DNA of 64,000 nucleotides from Nannocystis sp. RBIL2. GTDB taxonomy: Bacteria > Myxococcota_A > Polyangia > Nannocystales > Nannocystaceae. Made by a program: the position numbers and the translations under genes. Shown here piece by piece: positions 51,601 through 61,225 of the stretch. The stretch covers positions 2,588,001-2,652,000 of the forward strand of contig NZ_JAPNJW010000001.1 in assembly GCF_026626745.1 (NCBI RefSeq), in the 5' to 3' direction. A model generated the notes under the pieces. It saw only the letters and a list, made by a program, of their open reading frames with translations, did no database searches and was not told the DNA's origin. Position 1 is the stretch's first letter. Each line of letters starts with the position of its first letter.

Positions 51601-54078
51601 ATGGACGCATCTAGCTTTCGAGAGGCAATATTCCAGGTTCACAGCCACGGTCGCGACCGCGGCCACTATTTCCTGGCGGCGGAGGACCCGCGATTCGACG
51701 ACCGCCACATCAGCGTCGCCGGCAAGCGGTTGCTGTCGTTCGGCAGCTGCTCGTACCTGGGCCTGGAGTTCGACCCCCGGCTGATCGACGGCGGGGTCGA
51801 GGCCTACCGCCGCTACGGCACCCAGACGTCGTTCAGCCGCGGCTACCTGTCCTGCCCGCTCTACCCGGAGCTCGAGGAGGACCTGCTGCCGCGCATCTTC
51901 GGCGTGCCGCAGGTGCTGCTGCTACCGAGCACCAGCATCGCCCACCACGTCGTGATGCCGGCGCTGCTGGCCGAGAACGACGCGATCGTCTGCGACCACC
52001 AGGTCCACCGCTCGGTCGACGACGCGATCACCCTGCAATGCGCGCGCAGCGGCGCGGCCAAGGTGGTCGTGAAGCACGGCGAGCTCGAGCGGGCGCTCGA
52101 CATCGTCGGCCGGCTCGCGCGCACCCACCACCACGTGTGGTTCGCGTGCGACGGCGTCTATTCGATGTACGGCGACTTCTTGCCCGCCGGCTTCCTGCAC
52201 GACCTGCTGGCCGTCGCGCCCAACGTGCGGCTGTTCATCGACGACGCCCACGGAATGAGCTGGGCCGGCGAGCGCGGGTGCGGGCACTTGCTGTCGCGCT
52301 TCCCGCTGGGCGACCGCGTCGTCCTGGTCACCTCGCTCGCCAAGGCGTTCGCCACCGGCGGTGGCGTCGTCGTCGTCCAGGACCGCCGCCTCCTCGAGAC
52401 CGCGCGCCTGGTCGGCGGCCCGTTCTCGTTCTCGGGGCCGCTGCGCCCGGGCGACCTCGGGGCGAGCATCGCCTCGGCGCGGATCCACCTGAGCCCCGAA
52501 CTGGCGACGCTCCAGGCCGCGCTGCGCGACCGGATCGCCCAGGCCAACGCGCTGTGCCGGACTCTGGCGATCCCGCTCGTCATCGCCAACGAGGCGCCGA
52601 TCTTCTTCATCGCCCTGGGCCGCGTCGAGGCGGTGTACCTGATGGCCGAGCGCCTGCGCGACCAGGGCTTCCACGTCAACGTGTCCGGCTTCCCGGCCGT
52701 GCCCGCGAGCCGCGGCGGGCTGCGGATCGCCATCACCGCGATCCACGGCGCGGCGCAGGTCGACGCCCTGTTCCACGCGATCGCCGAGCACCTGCCAGCG
52801 GTGCTGGCCGCCGTCGGCGTGACGCGCGACGAGGTCGCGGAGCAGTTCGAGGGCGTGCTCCCGTCGTTCCTCCGCGCCGCGCGTCCACTGGCCCCCGCGG
52901 TCGAGCAGCTGCCCGAGCGACACGCCGCGCCGGCCGACGCGCTCACCGTCGAGACCCACGCGAGCGTCGATCGGCTCGACGCGAAGCTCTGGGACGCACT
53001 CGTCGGAGATCTTTCATACATCGACGCGCGCTCGATGCGGGCGGCCGAGCGCGTGTTCCACGGCGAGCACGCGCTCCGCGAGCACCGCTGGTCGTTCCGC
53101 TACGTGTTCGTCCGCAAGGGCGACGAGGTCGTCGCCGCGGCCCCGTTCACCACGGTGTGGATGAAGGACGACACGTTCATGAGCGCGACCGTCAGCGCGG
53201 CGCTCGAGCGCGAGCGCGTCGCCGATCCGTACCTGTTCACCTCGCGCGCGGTGGTGATGGGCAACATGGCGTCCGAGGGCGAGCACATGTTCCTCGCCCG
53301 CGGCCCGGGCCGCGCCGCCGCGCTGATCGCCCTCGCCGAGGCCGGCGTCGCCGAGATGAAGGCGCAGGGCTGCAGCACCCTGGTCCTCCGCGATCTCGCC
53401 GACGACCCCGAGCTCGTGCGCGTGCTGACCGGCCAGGGCTTCGTACCCGTCCCGCTGCTCGAGCGCTACCTCGTGTCGCTCGACTGGCGCGGCGAGGCAG
53501 CCTTCATCGCCGCGTTGCCGAGCCACCGTCGGCGGCGACACGTCCGCGCCGTCCACGAGCAGTCGCCCCTGTTCGAGGTCGAGGTGTGGGACAGCCGCAG
53601 CGCCGCGTCGGACGACGAGCTCGGCCACCTGTACGCGCTCTACCGCAGGATGGCGGCGAAGAACCTGCGGATCAACATCTTCCCCCTCCCGCCGGAGCTG
53701 CTGCGGGCGCAGCTCGAGAGCGGCTCGTGGGAGTTCGTGCTGCTGCGGCGCCGGGGCGGCGGCCCAGTGGTCGCGTGGGCCGCCACGCGCCCGGCCGGTC
53801 GCGAGTACCGCGCCCTGTACTGCGGCGTCGACTACGACGATTTCCTCACCGGCGAGGTCAACCCCTATCGCCAATTGCTGTGGCAGTTGGTCCGCCGCGC
53901 CGGCCAGCTCGGCTGCGAGCGCCTGCACCTCGGCATGGGAGCCGACCGGGAGAAGACGCGCTTCGGCGCCACGGCCTCGCCCGCGCTCGCGCTCGTGCGA
54001 GCGGACGACGCCTTCGCGGCGACCCGCCTGCAGGAGTTCGTGACGCAGACGGCCCTGCGCAGCGCCGGCCGCTCGTAG
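51601..54078 (+). CDS. Alpha-oxoamine synthase fused to GNAT (BioF2-like) acyltransferase
   Basis: 825 residues from ATG 51601; the frame is open 138 bases upstream but homology begins here. Residues ~20-420 are a fold-type I PLP enzyme of the alpha-oxoamine synthase family (BioF, KBL, CqsA, serine palmitoyltransferase): SFGSCSYLGLEFDPRLIDGG, FIDDAHGMSWAGERG and the PLP Lys248 in TSLAKAFATGGG. From ~450 a BioF2-like GNAT domain follows (AAAPFTTVWMKDD, LPSHRRRRHVR, YRRMAAKNLRINIFPLP). The first domain would join an amino acid and an acyl-CoA with CO2 loss; the second could N-acylate the product, giving a ceramide- or signal-like molecule. That reaction order is inference. Confidence 0.85.
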   Translation: MDASSFREAIFQVHSHGRDRGHYFLAAEDPRFDDRHISVAGKRLLSFGSCSYLGLEFDPRLIDGGVEAYRRYGTQTSFSRGYLSCPLYPELEEDLLPRIFGVPQVLLLPSTSIAHHVVMPALLAENDAIVCDHQVHRSVDDAITLQCARSGAAKVVVKHGELERALDIVGRLARTHHHVWFACDGVYSMYGDFLPAGFLHDLLAVAPNVRLFIDDAHGMSWAGERGCGHLLSRFPLGDRVVLVTSLAKAFATGGGVVVVQDRRLLETARLVGGPFSFSGPLRPGDLGASIASARIHLSPELATLQAALRDRIAQANALCRTLAIPLVIANEAPIFFIALGRVEAVYLMAERLRDQGFHVNVSGFPAVPASRGGLRIAITAIHGAAQVDALFHAIAEHLPAVLAAVGVTRDEVAEQFEGVLPSFLRAARPLAPAVEQLPERHAAPADALTVETHASVDRLDAKLWDALVGDLSYIDARSMRAAERVFHGEHALREHRWSFRYVFVRKGDEVVAAAPFTTVWMKDDTFMSATVSAALERERVADPYLFTSRAVVMGNMASEGEHMFLARGPGRAAALIALAEAGVAEMKAQGCSTLVLRDLADDPELVRVLTGQGFVPVPLLERYLVSLDWRGEAAFIAALPSHRRRRHVRAVHEQSPLFEVEVWDSRSAASDDELGHLYALYRRMAAKNLRINIFPLPPELLRAQLESGSWEFVLLRRRGGGPVVAWAATRPAGREYRALYCGVDYDDFLTGEVNPYRQLLWQLVRRAGQLGCERLHLGMGADREKTRFGATASPALALVRADDAFAATRLQEFVTQTALRSAGRS

Positions 54079-54102
54079 GCCGATCACGGCAAACGTCGTA
54101 GA

Positions 54103-54138
54103 CGCAAAGGACATGTTCAAAGGGACATGTCCTTTGCG
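54103..54138 (+). terminator. 14-bp perfect hairpin after the fusion gene
   Basis: CGCAAAGGACATGT (54103-54116) and ACATGTCCTTTGCG (54125-54138) form a perfect 14-bp stem with an eight-base loop, 24 bases after the stop. It contains ACATGTCC, the core of the dispersed palindromes. No T-tract follows on either strand, so it may stabilise the mRNA end rather than terminate. Confidence 0.55.
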
Positions 54139-54405
54139 ACTGCAGCTTCCGGGTGAGACCTGCGATCCCGAGCAAGGCGAAGAGCGGACGCGCGACTCCG
54201 GCGACTCGACCGCGCGGGCGCCGGCCTCACGACCTCGGCTCGCGCCGATGTCCTCACCACGTGCCGCATCTCGACACTCGCCATCACCGCGATGATTCCC
54301 GGGCGCAGTCCTCGCGCGCAGCTCTCGCTCCCCGTCCGGCCGATCACGACCTCGCCCGAGCTCTACGGCCTCGACCGCCCCGCCGGCGGCCGATATGCTT
54401 ATTAA

Positions 54406-55071
54406 ATGTCCTTCGAGGCATGGCGCGCCAGACTCCCGCGGCTGACGGGCATCTCGATGCTCGCCAGGCTCGCCACGCTGCGCCCGCGCGACGCCGACTA
54501 CGTCGTCCTCGAGATCGACCCGGGCGGGCCGTGGACCGCCCTGCTGGAGGCCGTCCCGGCGACGCAGTGCTTGCTCGGCGCTGCCGCGGCCGGCCCGAAC
54601 CTCGAGCGAGCCCTCGCCGCGCGCCTCGGCGACGACGCCACTGCGCGAGCCCTGTGCGAGCTCCTCGCCGGCCCGTTCCCTCCCGTGCGCCCGCTCTGCC
54701 CGCTCGACGACGGGTGGCGCCCCCGGCTCCGTCCGCTCGCGCTCGGGCGCCCCGGCGACCCAGTCGACCACGGCCTCTTCCCCTCGCGCACGAGCAAGCT
54801 GGCGCGGCTGCTCCTGGCCGCCGCGGGGGACTACCCGACCGACGTGGTGCTCCAGGCGGCCCGCGACGCCTACGCCCGCGGTCGGCCGTACCACGCCCAC
54901 GACGCGATCGCGTGCGCCCTGGTGTGCGCGGGAGCCCCCGCCCGCACCCTGCTGCGCGAGCGCCTGCGAGACACCCGCGCCCAGCGTGGCTGGCGCTCAC
55001 GCAAGCAGACGCACACGCTCGGGCGGTGGGCGCAGCGAGCCGGATACCTGTCCGAAGAGACAGACTCATAA
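54406..55071 (+). CDS. Hypothetical protein (221 aa)
   Basis: The start is ATG 54406, just after a small AT-rich patch (TTATTAA). Composition and high third-position GC suit a real gene. It is a soluble, Leu/Arg/Ala-rich, probably helical protein with a basic C-terminus (RDTRAQRGWRSRKQTHTLG). I see no known motif and no signal peptide. CTGTC-CGAAGA-GACAG at its 3' end resembles the dispersed palindromes. Function unknown. Confidence 0.65.
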   Translation: MSFEAWRARLPRLTGISMLARLATLRPRDADYVVLEIDPGGPWTALLEAVPATQCLLGAAAAGPNLERALAARLGDDATARALCELLAGPFPPVRPLCPLDDGWRPRLRPLALGRPGDPVDHGLFPSRTSKLARLLLAAAGDYPTDVVLQAARDAYARGRPYHAHDAIACALVCAGAPARTLLRERLRDTRAQRGWRSRKQTHTLGRWAQRAGYLSEETDS

Positions 55072-55197
55072 AGCTTGCGCAGAAGCGAGTCGCACGCCGC
55101 TATCCCGCCCCGCCCTCGACGCCGCAGCCACGGGCTCCGCAGCCGTGGAGCGGCGCGAGCTGCCGACTCCTACCTTTTTTTGCAGGACCGAGCGACC

Positions 55198-55515
55198 GTG
55201 GTCGAAGAGACCAGCCACGCGAGCGCCAGCGCCGCGTCCCACTCGTTCGTCACATCGGCCGCCAGAGACAGCCCGGCGGGCACGGTCGATCAACCGACCG
55301 CCGTCTACCTCAAGACCCTGCGCCAGGGCGGGCGGATCGGGCCGCAGCGACGGCCCGCCTACCAGCTCGCCTCGCTCACCGCCAAGCACGACTACCCCTC
55401 GGTCGACGCCGGCGCCAAGGCCGTGCGCGAGCACTGCATCGGGCGCAAGGCCAACCAGTCCGGCAAGTCGGCCACGACCATGCCGGAGATCATCGCCCTG
55501 CAGGGGACGCGGTAA
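55198..55515 (+). CDS. Hypothetical small protein (105 aa)
   Basis: I place the start at GTG 55198, with AGGA about a dozen bases upstream; the frame is open back to 55075. Coding is supported by strong third-position GC and few rare codons. The segment QPTAVYLKTLRQGGRIGPQRRPAYQLASLTAKH looks like a short basic, possibly DNA- or RNA-binding protein. It could also be a fragment of a larger protein. No family recognised. Confidence 0.45.
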   Translation: MVEETSHASASAASHSFVTSAARDSPAGTVDQPTAVYLKTLRQGGRIGPQRRPAYQLASLTAKHDYPSVDAGAKAVREHCIGRKANQSGKSATTMPEIIALQGTR

Positions 55516-55607
55516 TGGATCGCATCCGGGACAGTCGTGATCTCGTACTTGGTTAAGCGCCCACCGGAACTCGACCCGCTGGCCCGAGTCGGTCAGTTCC
55601 GGGCCGC

Positions 55608-55931
55608 TCATGCCCAAGCATGCCGACGACCGCCGACGCCCAGCAACACGGCGCCGACCACCATCATCGTGCCGCTGGCGACCGCGAACCCGAGGGTCTG
55701 CGCCTCCTGCCGCTGATAGTCCCGCCACAGCGCGGCGTCCTGGGCGAGCTGCTGGTCGGTTGCATAGCCATCGACCATGTCGTGAAGCGCACGCGCTTCG
55801 CGGCGTGTCTCGAGCAGACCGGCACCCGTATAGGTGGCCACACCGGCGAGCGAGAGGCTGCACGCGAGCGCCACGCCGCCGGCGATCATCAGGCCCCGAC
55901 CGGCACTGCACCTCCGGGATCGCGGGGCCAT
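55608..55931 (-). CDS. Small two-helix membrane protein, perhaps truncated
   Basis: About 107 residues from ATG 55931 (MAPRSRRCSAGRGLM); a longer start at 56054 adds a low-complexity N-terminus. Two membrane helices (LMIAGGVALACSLSLAGVATYTGAGL and FAVASGTMMVVGAVLLGVGG) flank a charged loop. This two-helix tail often occurs at the C-terminus of longer myxobacterial membrane proteins, so this may be a remnant. Function unknown. Confidence 0.5.
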   Translation of the reverse strand: MAPRSRRCSAGRGLMIAGGVALACSLSLAGVATYTGAGLLETRREARALHDMVDGYATDQQLAQDAALWRDYQRQEAQTLGFAVASGTMMVVGAVLLGVGGRRHAWA

Positions 55932-56050
55932 CCCCGACGTCGACCGCGAGCTGGGCGACGATGCGGGCGTGATGGCTGCGGACGGACGAGGGCGGGCGGA
56001 CGACCTTCGTCCGCCCGCTTCGCCGGACGCGCCACGCCGGGCCGACGAGT

Positions 56051-56518
56051 TCATTTTATTGAATCACCCGAGGAGGCCCTGTCGCGCATCATGTGCACGT
56101 GATCGAGGTCGGGCCCGAACCCGTGCGGCCTGACCTCGACGACGGAAAACCCGTGCTTCGCGTAGAAGGCCTGCACCTTCTGCGACGTGTGCGTCTGGAT
56201 GCGGCGGATCTGCGGGTGCTCGGCGAGGAACGACTCGAGGCGGTGGGCCAGCAGCTTCGTGCCGACCCCGCTCCGCTGGCGGCTCGCGTCGACCATGCCC
56301 CAGCACAGCGTCGCCGTGATCCCGTCCCGCTCGGCCGCGATCCCGCCGGACGCGATGATTCGTCCGCCGTCCTCGACCACGAAATACGGCCCCGGCAGCG
56401 TGTCGAGGAAGCGCCCCATCTCGGCCTCCTCGGCGGGCGAGAAGTGCTCGGGGGTGTTGCTGCGCAGGAGCTCGAGACAAGCTTCGCGGTCGGCCGGAGT
56501 GTAAAGGCGAATGTTCAT
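56051..56518 (-). CDS. GNAT-family N-acetyltransferase
   Basis: 155 residues from ATG 56518 (MNIRLYTPADREACLELLRSN). The GNAT fold is clear: YFVVEDGGRIIASGGIA as the central strands and SRQRSGVGTKLLAHRLE as the acetyl-CoA-binding Q/RxxGxG/A motif, followed by a late strand (FYAKHGFSVVEVRPHGFG). The acceptor is unknown. It is transcribed in the same direction as the TonB receptor cluster, which is upstream of it by 83 bases. Confidence 0.92.
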   Translation of the reverse strand: MNIRLYTPADREACLELLRSNTPEHFSPAEEAEMGRFLDTLPGPYFVVEDGGRIIASGGIAAERDGITATLCWGMVDASRQRSGVGTKLLAHRLESFLAEHPQIRRIQTHTSQKVQAFYAKHGFSVVEVRPHGFGPDLDHVHMMRDRASSGDSIK

Positions 56519-56601
56519 GGCAGGCGCGAGGAACATAGCCCAGCCTCGCGGCTCGCCGCGGACGATTCTGCACGCCAGCGAAGACGCGTCGCGGCGGTCG
56601 A

Positions 56602-58932
56602 TCAGAAGCCGACCTTCAGGCCGAGGACCGGCAAGATCGGCAGGCCGACGACCGCGCGCGTGCCGGCGTAGGTGGCCGAGTAGAGCACGCCCTCGGCGTT
56701 CTGGCGGTTATAGACGTTCATCACGTCGAGGTAGGCGGAGACGATGCAGCGGTGCAAGATCCACGTGCGATCGACGCGCAGGTCGAGCTGGTGAAACACG
56801 GGCATGCGGGCGCTGTTGGTCGCGCCCGTGAGGGGCACCACGGAGCCGTCCGCTCCCTCCACGCCGCCGACGAAAGGAGTGTAGGGCAGCCCGGTGACGA
56901 GGCGGAAGCGAGTGGCGATCGACCAGCGGCGCGGGAGCCTGTAGCCGACGAGCATGACGAGGTTGTGCCGCTGATCGAAGTCGGCCGGGGTGCGGTCGAT
57001 GCGAGCGGCGAAGGTGGTGCTGGCGGTCGAGTGCATCCACGTATACGCCAGCCAGCCGTAGAGCCGCGCGGTGAGGTCGTGGCGCAGCATGACCTCGACG
57101 CCGTGGGTGGCCGAGCCGCTGGCGAACACTTGAGGCCCGGTCACGGACGGGTTGGCGGGGTCCTCCGCCGCAGGGTCGTACGAAGGGGGCGGGAGGTTGT
57201 CGCGGATCTGGCGATAGAAGAAAGTCGCCTCGAGGTCGAGCGAATCGGTGAGGTCGAGGTGGAGGTTGGCGCTGTACTGGGTGGCTCGCATGGCGCCGAG
57301 TCGGCCGGTGGGCGCGAACTCGAGCTGCGGATCGAGGAACCGGGTCGCCCCGGGGAGGATGAGCCCCGAGTACAAAAAGCTGCTGGTCGGGGTGCCCTCC
57401 CAGCTCGACACCAGGCCGGCGGAGATCAGGGAGCGGTTCAGGCTCGGCTGCGAGTAGAGGCCGGCGGCCAGCTGGATTCGTACGCGCGGGTGCGGCGTGT
57501 AGCGCAGCAGCACGCGCGGGTCGAACGCGAACGCGTGATTCTCGGCGCCGGTGAAGGCGTTGAGGCGCGCGCCGGCGATGACCGCGAAGCGGCCGACGTC
57601 GAGCTGCGAGGACAGGTACAGGCCGGTGGTGGTCAACAGGCCGCGGCCGGACTCGTCGACCGGCGGCTGCATGTACGGGGAATATTGCAGACGCGTGGTG
57701 TAGCGATCGAGCTGGGTGTCGAGGCCGAGGGTGACGTGGAGCGGTCTCACCGGGCGCACGCTGGCCTCGGCGCGCAAAAGGCCGACGACGTCGCCGCGGC
57801 GGTGATGCGAGCCGCTCTCGTAGAGGGTGCGATCGAGGCGCACGGCCGGCGCGAGCAGGAAGTCCCAGCGGCCGAGGCGCTTGCGATACGCGAGGTCGAC
57901 GCGGTGGAAGCTGTTCTGCATCGTCAGGAAGAACTTGCCGTCGAGGCCCGGGACATTGAAGGTGTCCTGGGCGCCGAGCAGGCGGGCGGTGATGGTGCCG
58001 CCGCGGCCCGCCGGGTGGTCGATGATGAATTGGTAATCGTGGTAGCGCGGAGCGAGGAAGTCGGAGATGACGTCATTGGGCAATGCCTGGAGCGCGAGGT
58101 CGAGGTAGCCGCGCTGGGCGGCCAGGAGCATCGAGCCGCCCTTGCCGAACGGCCCCTCGACGAGGGCACCGACCGAGGTGATGTCGAGCTTGGCGTGGCC
58201 GTGCACCCCGTCGCGCCGGCCGACGCGCGGGGTCAGGTGGACGATGCCGCCGACGGCGTTGCCATAGTGGGCGGAGAAGTTGCCAGGCACGTATTCGAGG
58301 CCCTGGAGGACGCCGGGCTGGACGACGCTGGCGAGGCCGGGGATGTGGAAGGCGCGCGGCAGCGGGTGCTCGCCGAAGAAGACTTGCGATTGATTGGGGG
58401 CGGCGCCGCGGAGAATGAGCAGACCGAGGCCGCCGGGGACGCGGGCGACGCCGGGCAGGTTTTGTAGGGCGCGCAATGGGTCGCCCTGGCTGCCGGGGAG
58501 GTTGCCGATCTCCTCGGGCGAGAGGCGCGTGCTGGTCGCGCTCGGCCGGGTGACGCGCTCCTGCTGGACGATCGTGCGATAGCCGCCGGTGCCGGCGGGT
58601 TGCAGGTAGATCACCGGTGGCTTGCGACGGCGCCAGAAGCTCGCGGAGGTCGGTTGCTCGAAGCGCTGGTGACCGGCGGCGACGATGACGAGGTCGAATT
58701 CCTGGCTGGGAAGGTCCGCGAGGACGAACCGACCGTCGGGGCCGGAGACGGCCGAACGCTGCCACTGCCGGCCGCGGCGCGCGCTGGCGACGACGCGCGC
58801 GCCGGCGAGGGGGACGCGCTCGCCGGCGCTGCGCAGCTGACCCTGTACGACGGCACGAGCGGGCCGTTCGACGGCCGCGGGCGCCGCGAGCGTGGCGGCG
58901 ACGGCGAGGGGGGCGAGCAGGCCGAAGATCAT
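56602..58932 (-). CDS. TonB-dependent outer-membrane receptor with N-terminal carboxypeptidase-like repeat
   Basis: 776 residues from ATG 58932 (MIFGLLAPLAVAATLAAPAA, a signal peptide). Residues ~30-120 are a beta-sandwich carboxypeptidase-regulatory-like domain (VPLAGARVVASARRG, GRFVLADLPSQEFDLV). The plug follows (GDPLRALQNLPGVARVPGGLGLLILRG) and then a 22-strand-type barrel ending in a C-terminal Phe (GLKVGF). Its start overlaps the preceding lipoprotein gene by four bases, so the two form an operon and probably act together in outer-membrane uptake of an unknown nutrient. Confidence 0.88.
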   Translation of the reverse strand: MIFGLLAPLAVAATLAAPAAVERPARAVVQGQLRSAGERVPLAGARVVASARRGRQWQRSAVSGPDGRFVLADLPSQEFDLVIVAAGHQRFEQPTSASFWRRRKPPVIYLQPAGTGGYRTIVQQERVTRPSATSTRLSPEEIGNLPGSQGDPLRALQNLPGVARVPGGLGLLILRGAAPNQSQVFFGEHPLPRAFHIPGLASVVQPGVLQGLEYVPGNFSAHYGNAVGGIVHLTPRVGRRDGVHGHAKLDITSVGALVEGPFGKGGSMLLAAQRGYLDLALQALPNDVISDFLAPRYHDYQFIIDHPAGRGGTITARLLGAQDTFNVPGLDGKFFLTMQNSFHRVDLAYRKRLGRWDFLLAPAVRLDRTLYESGSHHRRGDVVGLLRAEASVRPVRPLHVTLGLDTQLDRYTTRLQYSPYMQPPVDESGRGLLTTTGLYLSSQLDVGRFAVIAGARLNAFTGAENHAFAFDPRVLLRYTPHPRVRIQLAAGLYSQPSLNRSLISAGLVSSWEGTPTSSFLYSGLILPGATRFLDPQLEFAPTGRLGAMRATQYSANLHLDLTDSLDLEATFFYRQIRDNLPPPSYDPAAEDPANPSVTGPQVFASGSATHGVEVMLRHDLTARLYGWLAYTWMHSTASTTFAARIDRTPADFDQRHNLVMLVGYRLPRRWSIATRFRLVTGLPYTPFVGGVEGADGSVVPLTGATNSARMPVFHQLDLRVDRTWILHRCIVSAYLDVMNVYNRQNAEGVLYSATYAGTRAVVGLPILPVLGLKVGF

Positions 58933-59990
58933 GGCGCGGAGCCGTCGGCGACGAAGCGCAGCTCGGCGAAGTCGACGCCGCCACGTCCGTCCCTGACATC
59001 CACGTAGAGCGTGGTCGGCACGACGTCGTGCGGGACGGTCCACTGCAGCTCGGTGTGCCAGGCGTCGGCGTGCGGCTCGTAACCGTCGATCGGGGCGCTG
59101 AACCAGCCGCGCCACTGGAGCGACTCGTTCCGCAGCGACGGCTCGCCCGACCCGGGCTCACCCCCCTCCCCGTTCGTCATGACGTAATACGATTGCGCGG
59201 AGCCGGCGGCGAAGATCGGCTCGACGGAGATTCGCTCGCCGCGGCGCACGGGGACGTCGGCGCCCGGGTCGGCGACGAGCTCGATGCGCGTGCCGCTGCG
59301 CTCGCGGGTGACGGCGAACGCGGTGATCTCGGGGTTGGTGTCGACCTCCTGCTCGCGGAACTCCTGCGGGAGCGCGGGCAGATCGCCGAACGGGAGGACG
59401 GCCCAGGCCGGGCCGAAGTACACGTGCGTCCTGCTGAACAGGCACGATTCGGACGGCGAGATCGGCTGCGTGCTCAGGCGTTCGAGGCAGGACGCGGGCG
59501 CGAGCTCGGGCTGCCGGCTGCCGATGACGATGAGCGGGAGGAGGTACGGGATGTCGCCGCCGGAGGAGAAGGCCCCCGCCAGCCCGGCGCGGATCTGCCA
59601 GCCCTCGCCGAGTCGACAGGTCTCGGGGGGCGAGAGCGGGAGCGGCGAGGGACAGTCTTTCAGCCCCACGAAGTCGAGCTGGGCGATGGCGTTGTTGACG
59701 CCGGAGTCGATGCAATTGTTGTCGCAGACGAGCCAGATCGGCGGCGGCAGCTCGTCCTCCGCGGCGGTGACGTGCCAGGTGAACTCGACGGTGTCGAGCG
59801 GTAGCAGGGTCGCGCGGCGCTTGCCCTCGGGGACGTGGAGCAGCGACGCATAGCCGCCGGGCTCGACGACCTCGACCTTGACCCCGCGGAAGCGAGGGTC
59901 GGTGACCACCCATTCAGGCTCGACGGGGATGCAGGCGCCCGCCAGGCACGAAAGGACACCGGTGAGGGCCCCGAAGCCGGCAGACCGCAT
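58929..59990 (-). CDS. Lipoprotein, likely partner of the TonB receptor
   Basis: 353 residues from ATG 59990 (MRSAGFGALTGVLSCLAGAC, lipobox AGAC); the frame is open further upstream but that part has no signal. The mature protein has ~8 Cys, is beta-rich, and includes VEVVEPGGYASLLHVPEGKRRATLLPLDTVEFTWHV. It is translationally coupled to the TonB receptor (4-bp overlap), so I expect it to be surface- or periplasm-facing and to help capture the receptor's ligand. No named family. Confidence 0.75.
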   Translation of the reverse strand: MRSAGFGALTGVLSCLAGACIPVEPEWVVTDPRFRGVKVEVVEPGGYASLLHVPEGKRRATLLPLDTVEFTWHVTAAEDELPPPIWLVCDNNCIDSGVNNAIAQLDFVGLKDCPSPLPLSPPETCRLGEGWQIRAGLAGAFSSGGDIPYLLPLIVIGSRQPELAPASCLERLSTQPISPSESCLFSRTHVYFGPAWAVLPFGDLPALPQEFREQEVDTNPEITAFAVTRERSGTRIELVADPGADVPVRRGERISVEPIFAAGSAQSYYVMTNGEGGEPGSGEPSLRNESLQWRGWFSAPIDGYEPHADAWHTELQWTVPHDVVPTTLYVDVRDGRGGVDFAELRFVADGSAP

Positions 59991-60200
59991 GCGGGCGTCA
60001 AGGTAGCGCACGCGACCGGTCGAGGCCAGCGCGCGTGCTCGTGCGCGACGTGCGGGCGCGTGTGTCAGGTCCAGTCGCGTGGTGTGCGACGCGCCTGGCG
60101 CTCGGGGCATGTCCGATGGGACAGCCTCGATCATCGGCCCGGCCAGACGTCGAGGGGCCGCCGCCGGGCCGATCGATTCCTGCCGGCACGGAAGCTTCGC

Positions 60201-61153
60201 TCAAGCTCGCCGGCGCGATGCGACCGCGAAGCGCCGGCGATACTCACCGGGCGACAGGCCGAGGATCCGCTGGAAGATCTTGCGAAACGCCCCGGGATCG
60301 CCGTAGCCGACCTTCCATGCCACCTCTGCGATCGACAGGTCGAGGCGCTCCAGCAGGTCGCGGGCCTTGCCGACGCGGAGGTGTTGCAGGTACTGCGCCG
60401 GCCGCAGCCCCGTCGCCTTGACGAAGCGGCGCAGGAACGTCCGCTCGCCGAGCCCCGCGCAGGCCGCCATCGCCGGCAGCGCGATCGCCTCGGCGCTGCG
60501 CGCCTGCAGCCAGCGCTGGACCTTGCGGATGGCAGCGTCGCCGTGGCCCAGCTCCGGCGAGAACACGCTGTAGAAGCGCTGCTCGCGGCCGCCCGGGTCG
60601 ACCAGGAGTAACGCGCGACCGTCAGCATGATCGCCGGGCCGAACAGGCGCTCCACCAGCTTCAGCCCGAGGTCGGTCCACGCCATCAGCCCCCCTGCAGT
60701 GATCACGTCGCCGTCCTCGACCAGCAGCCGGTCCGTGGCGAGCGCGATCTCGGGGAAGCGCGCCGCGAACTGCCCCGCGAGCGCCCAGTGGGTCGTCGCC
60801 ACCCGCTCCGCGAGCAGCCCGGCCTCCGCCAGCAAGAACGCCCCCGCGCACACCGAGCACACCAGCGTCCCCTCGCCGTGGCGAGCGGCCAGCCACGCCG
60901 AGGTCGGGCCCGCGCTCTCGCCCGGCGTGCCCTCGAGGCTCGGCGGGACGATGACGACCGCGAGCGGCGGCGCCGGCGGCGGCCCCTCCTCCGGGCGCCA
61001 GTGCACGACCTCGGCCCGGGCGCGGGTGCCCGGGCGCTCCGCGGCGAAGCGGTTCGCCACCTCGAACAGATCGCTCAGCCCGTACACCGCCGACAGCTGG
61101 GCGCCCGGGTACACGAGGATGGCGACGCGCTGCGACTCCGGCCTGGCAGGCAT
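60201..61153 (-). pseudogene. GlxA-type AraC-family regulator, frameshifted
   Basis: From ATG 61153 the frame encodes a DJ-1/PfpI-like ligand domain (VAILVYPGAQLSAVYGLSDLFE, VCSVCAGAFLLAEAGLL, TTHWAL). At about 60613, after MLTVARY, the expected YFLVDPGGREQRFYS continues only in the next frame: the sequence reads tac-tcc-tgg where tac-NTC-CTG is needed, a missing base. The second frame then gives the full AraC helix-turn-helix pair (LGERTFLRRFVKATGLRPAQYLQHLRVGKARDLLE...). Either a recent inactivating deletion or a sequencing error. It is divergent from the isochorismatase gene, as is usual for such regulators. Confidence 0.85.
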
Positions 61154-61225
61154 GTGTCAGTTTTGCCACGAAGAAAGTCACTCTTGCCGCTCGTGGACCC
61201 GTGGCGCGGCCCCTAGCCTCACGCC

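Noticed and set aside
54103..54138. Classical intrinsic terminator after the oxoamine synthase gene
   Set aside because: The 14-bp stem is perfect but no T-run follows on either strand; kept as an mRNA-end hairpin with reduced confidence.
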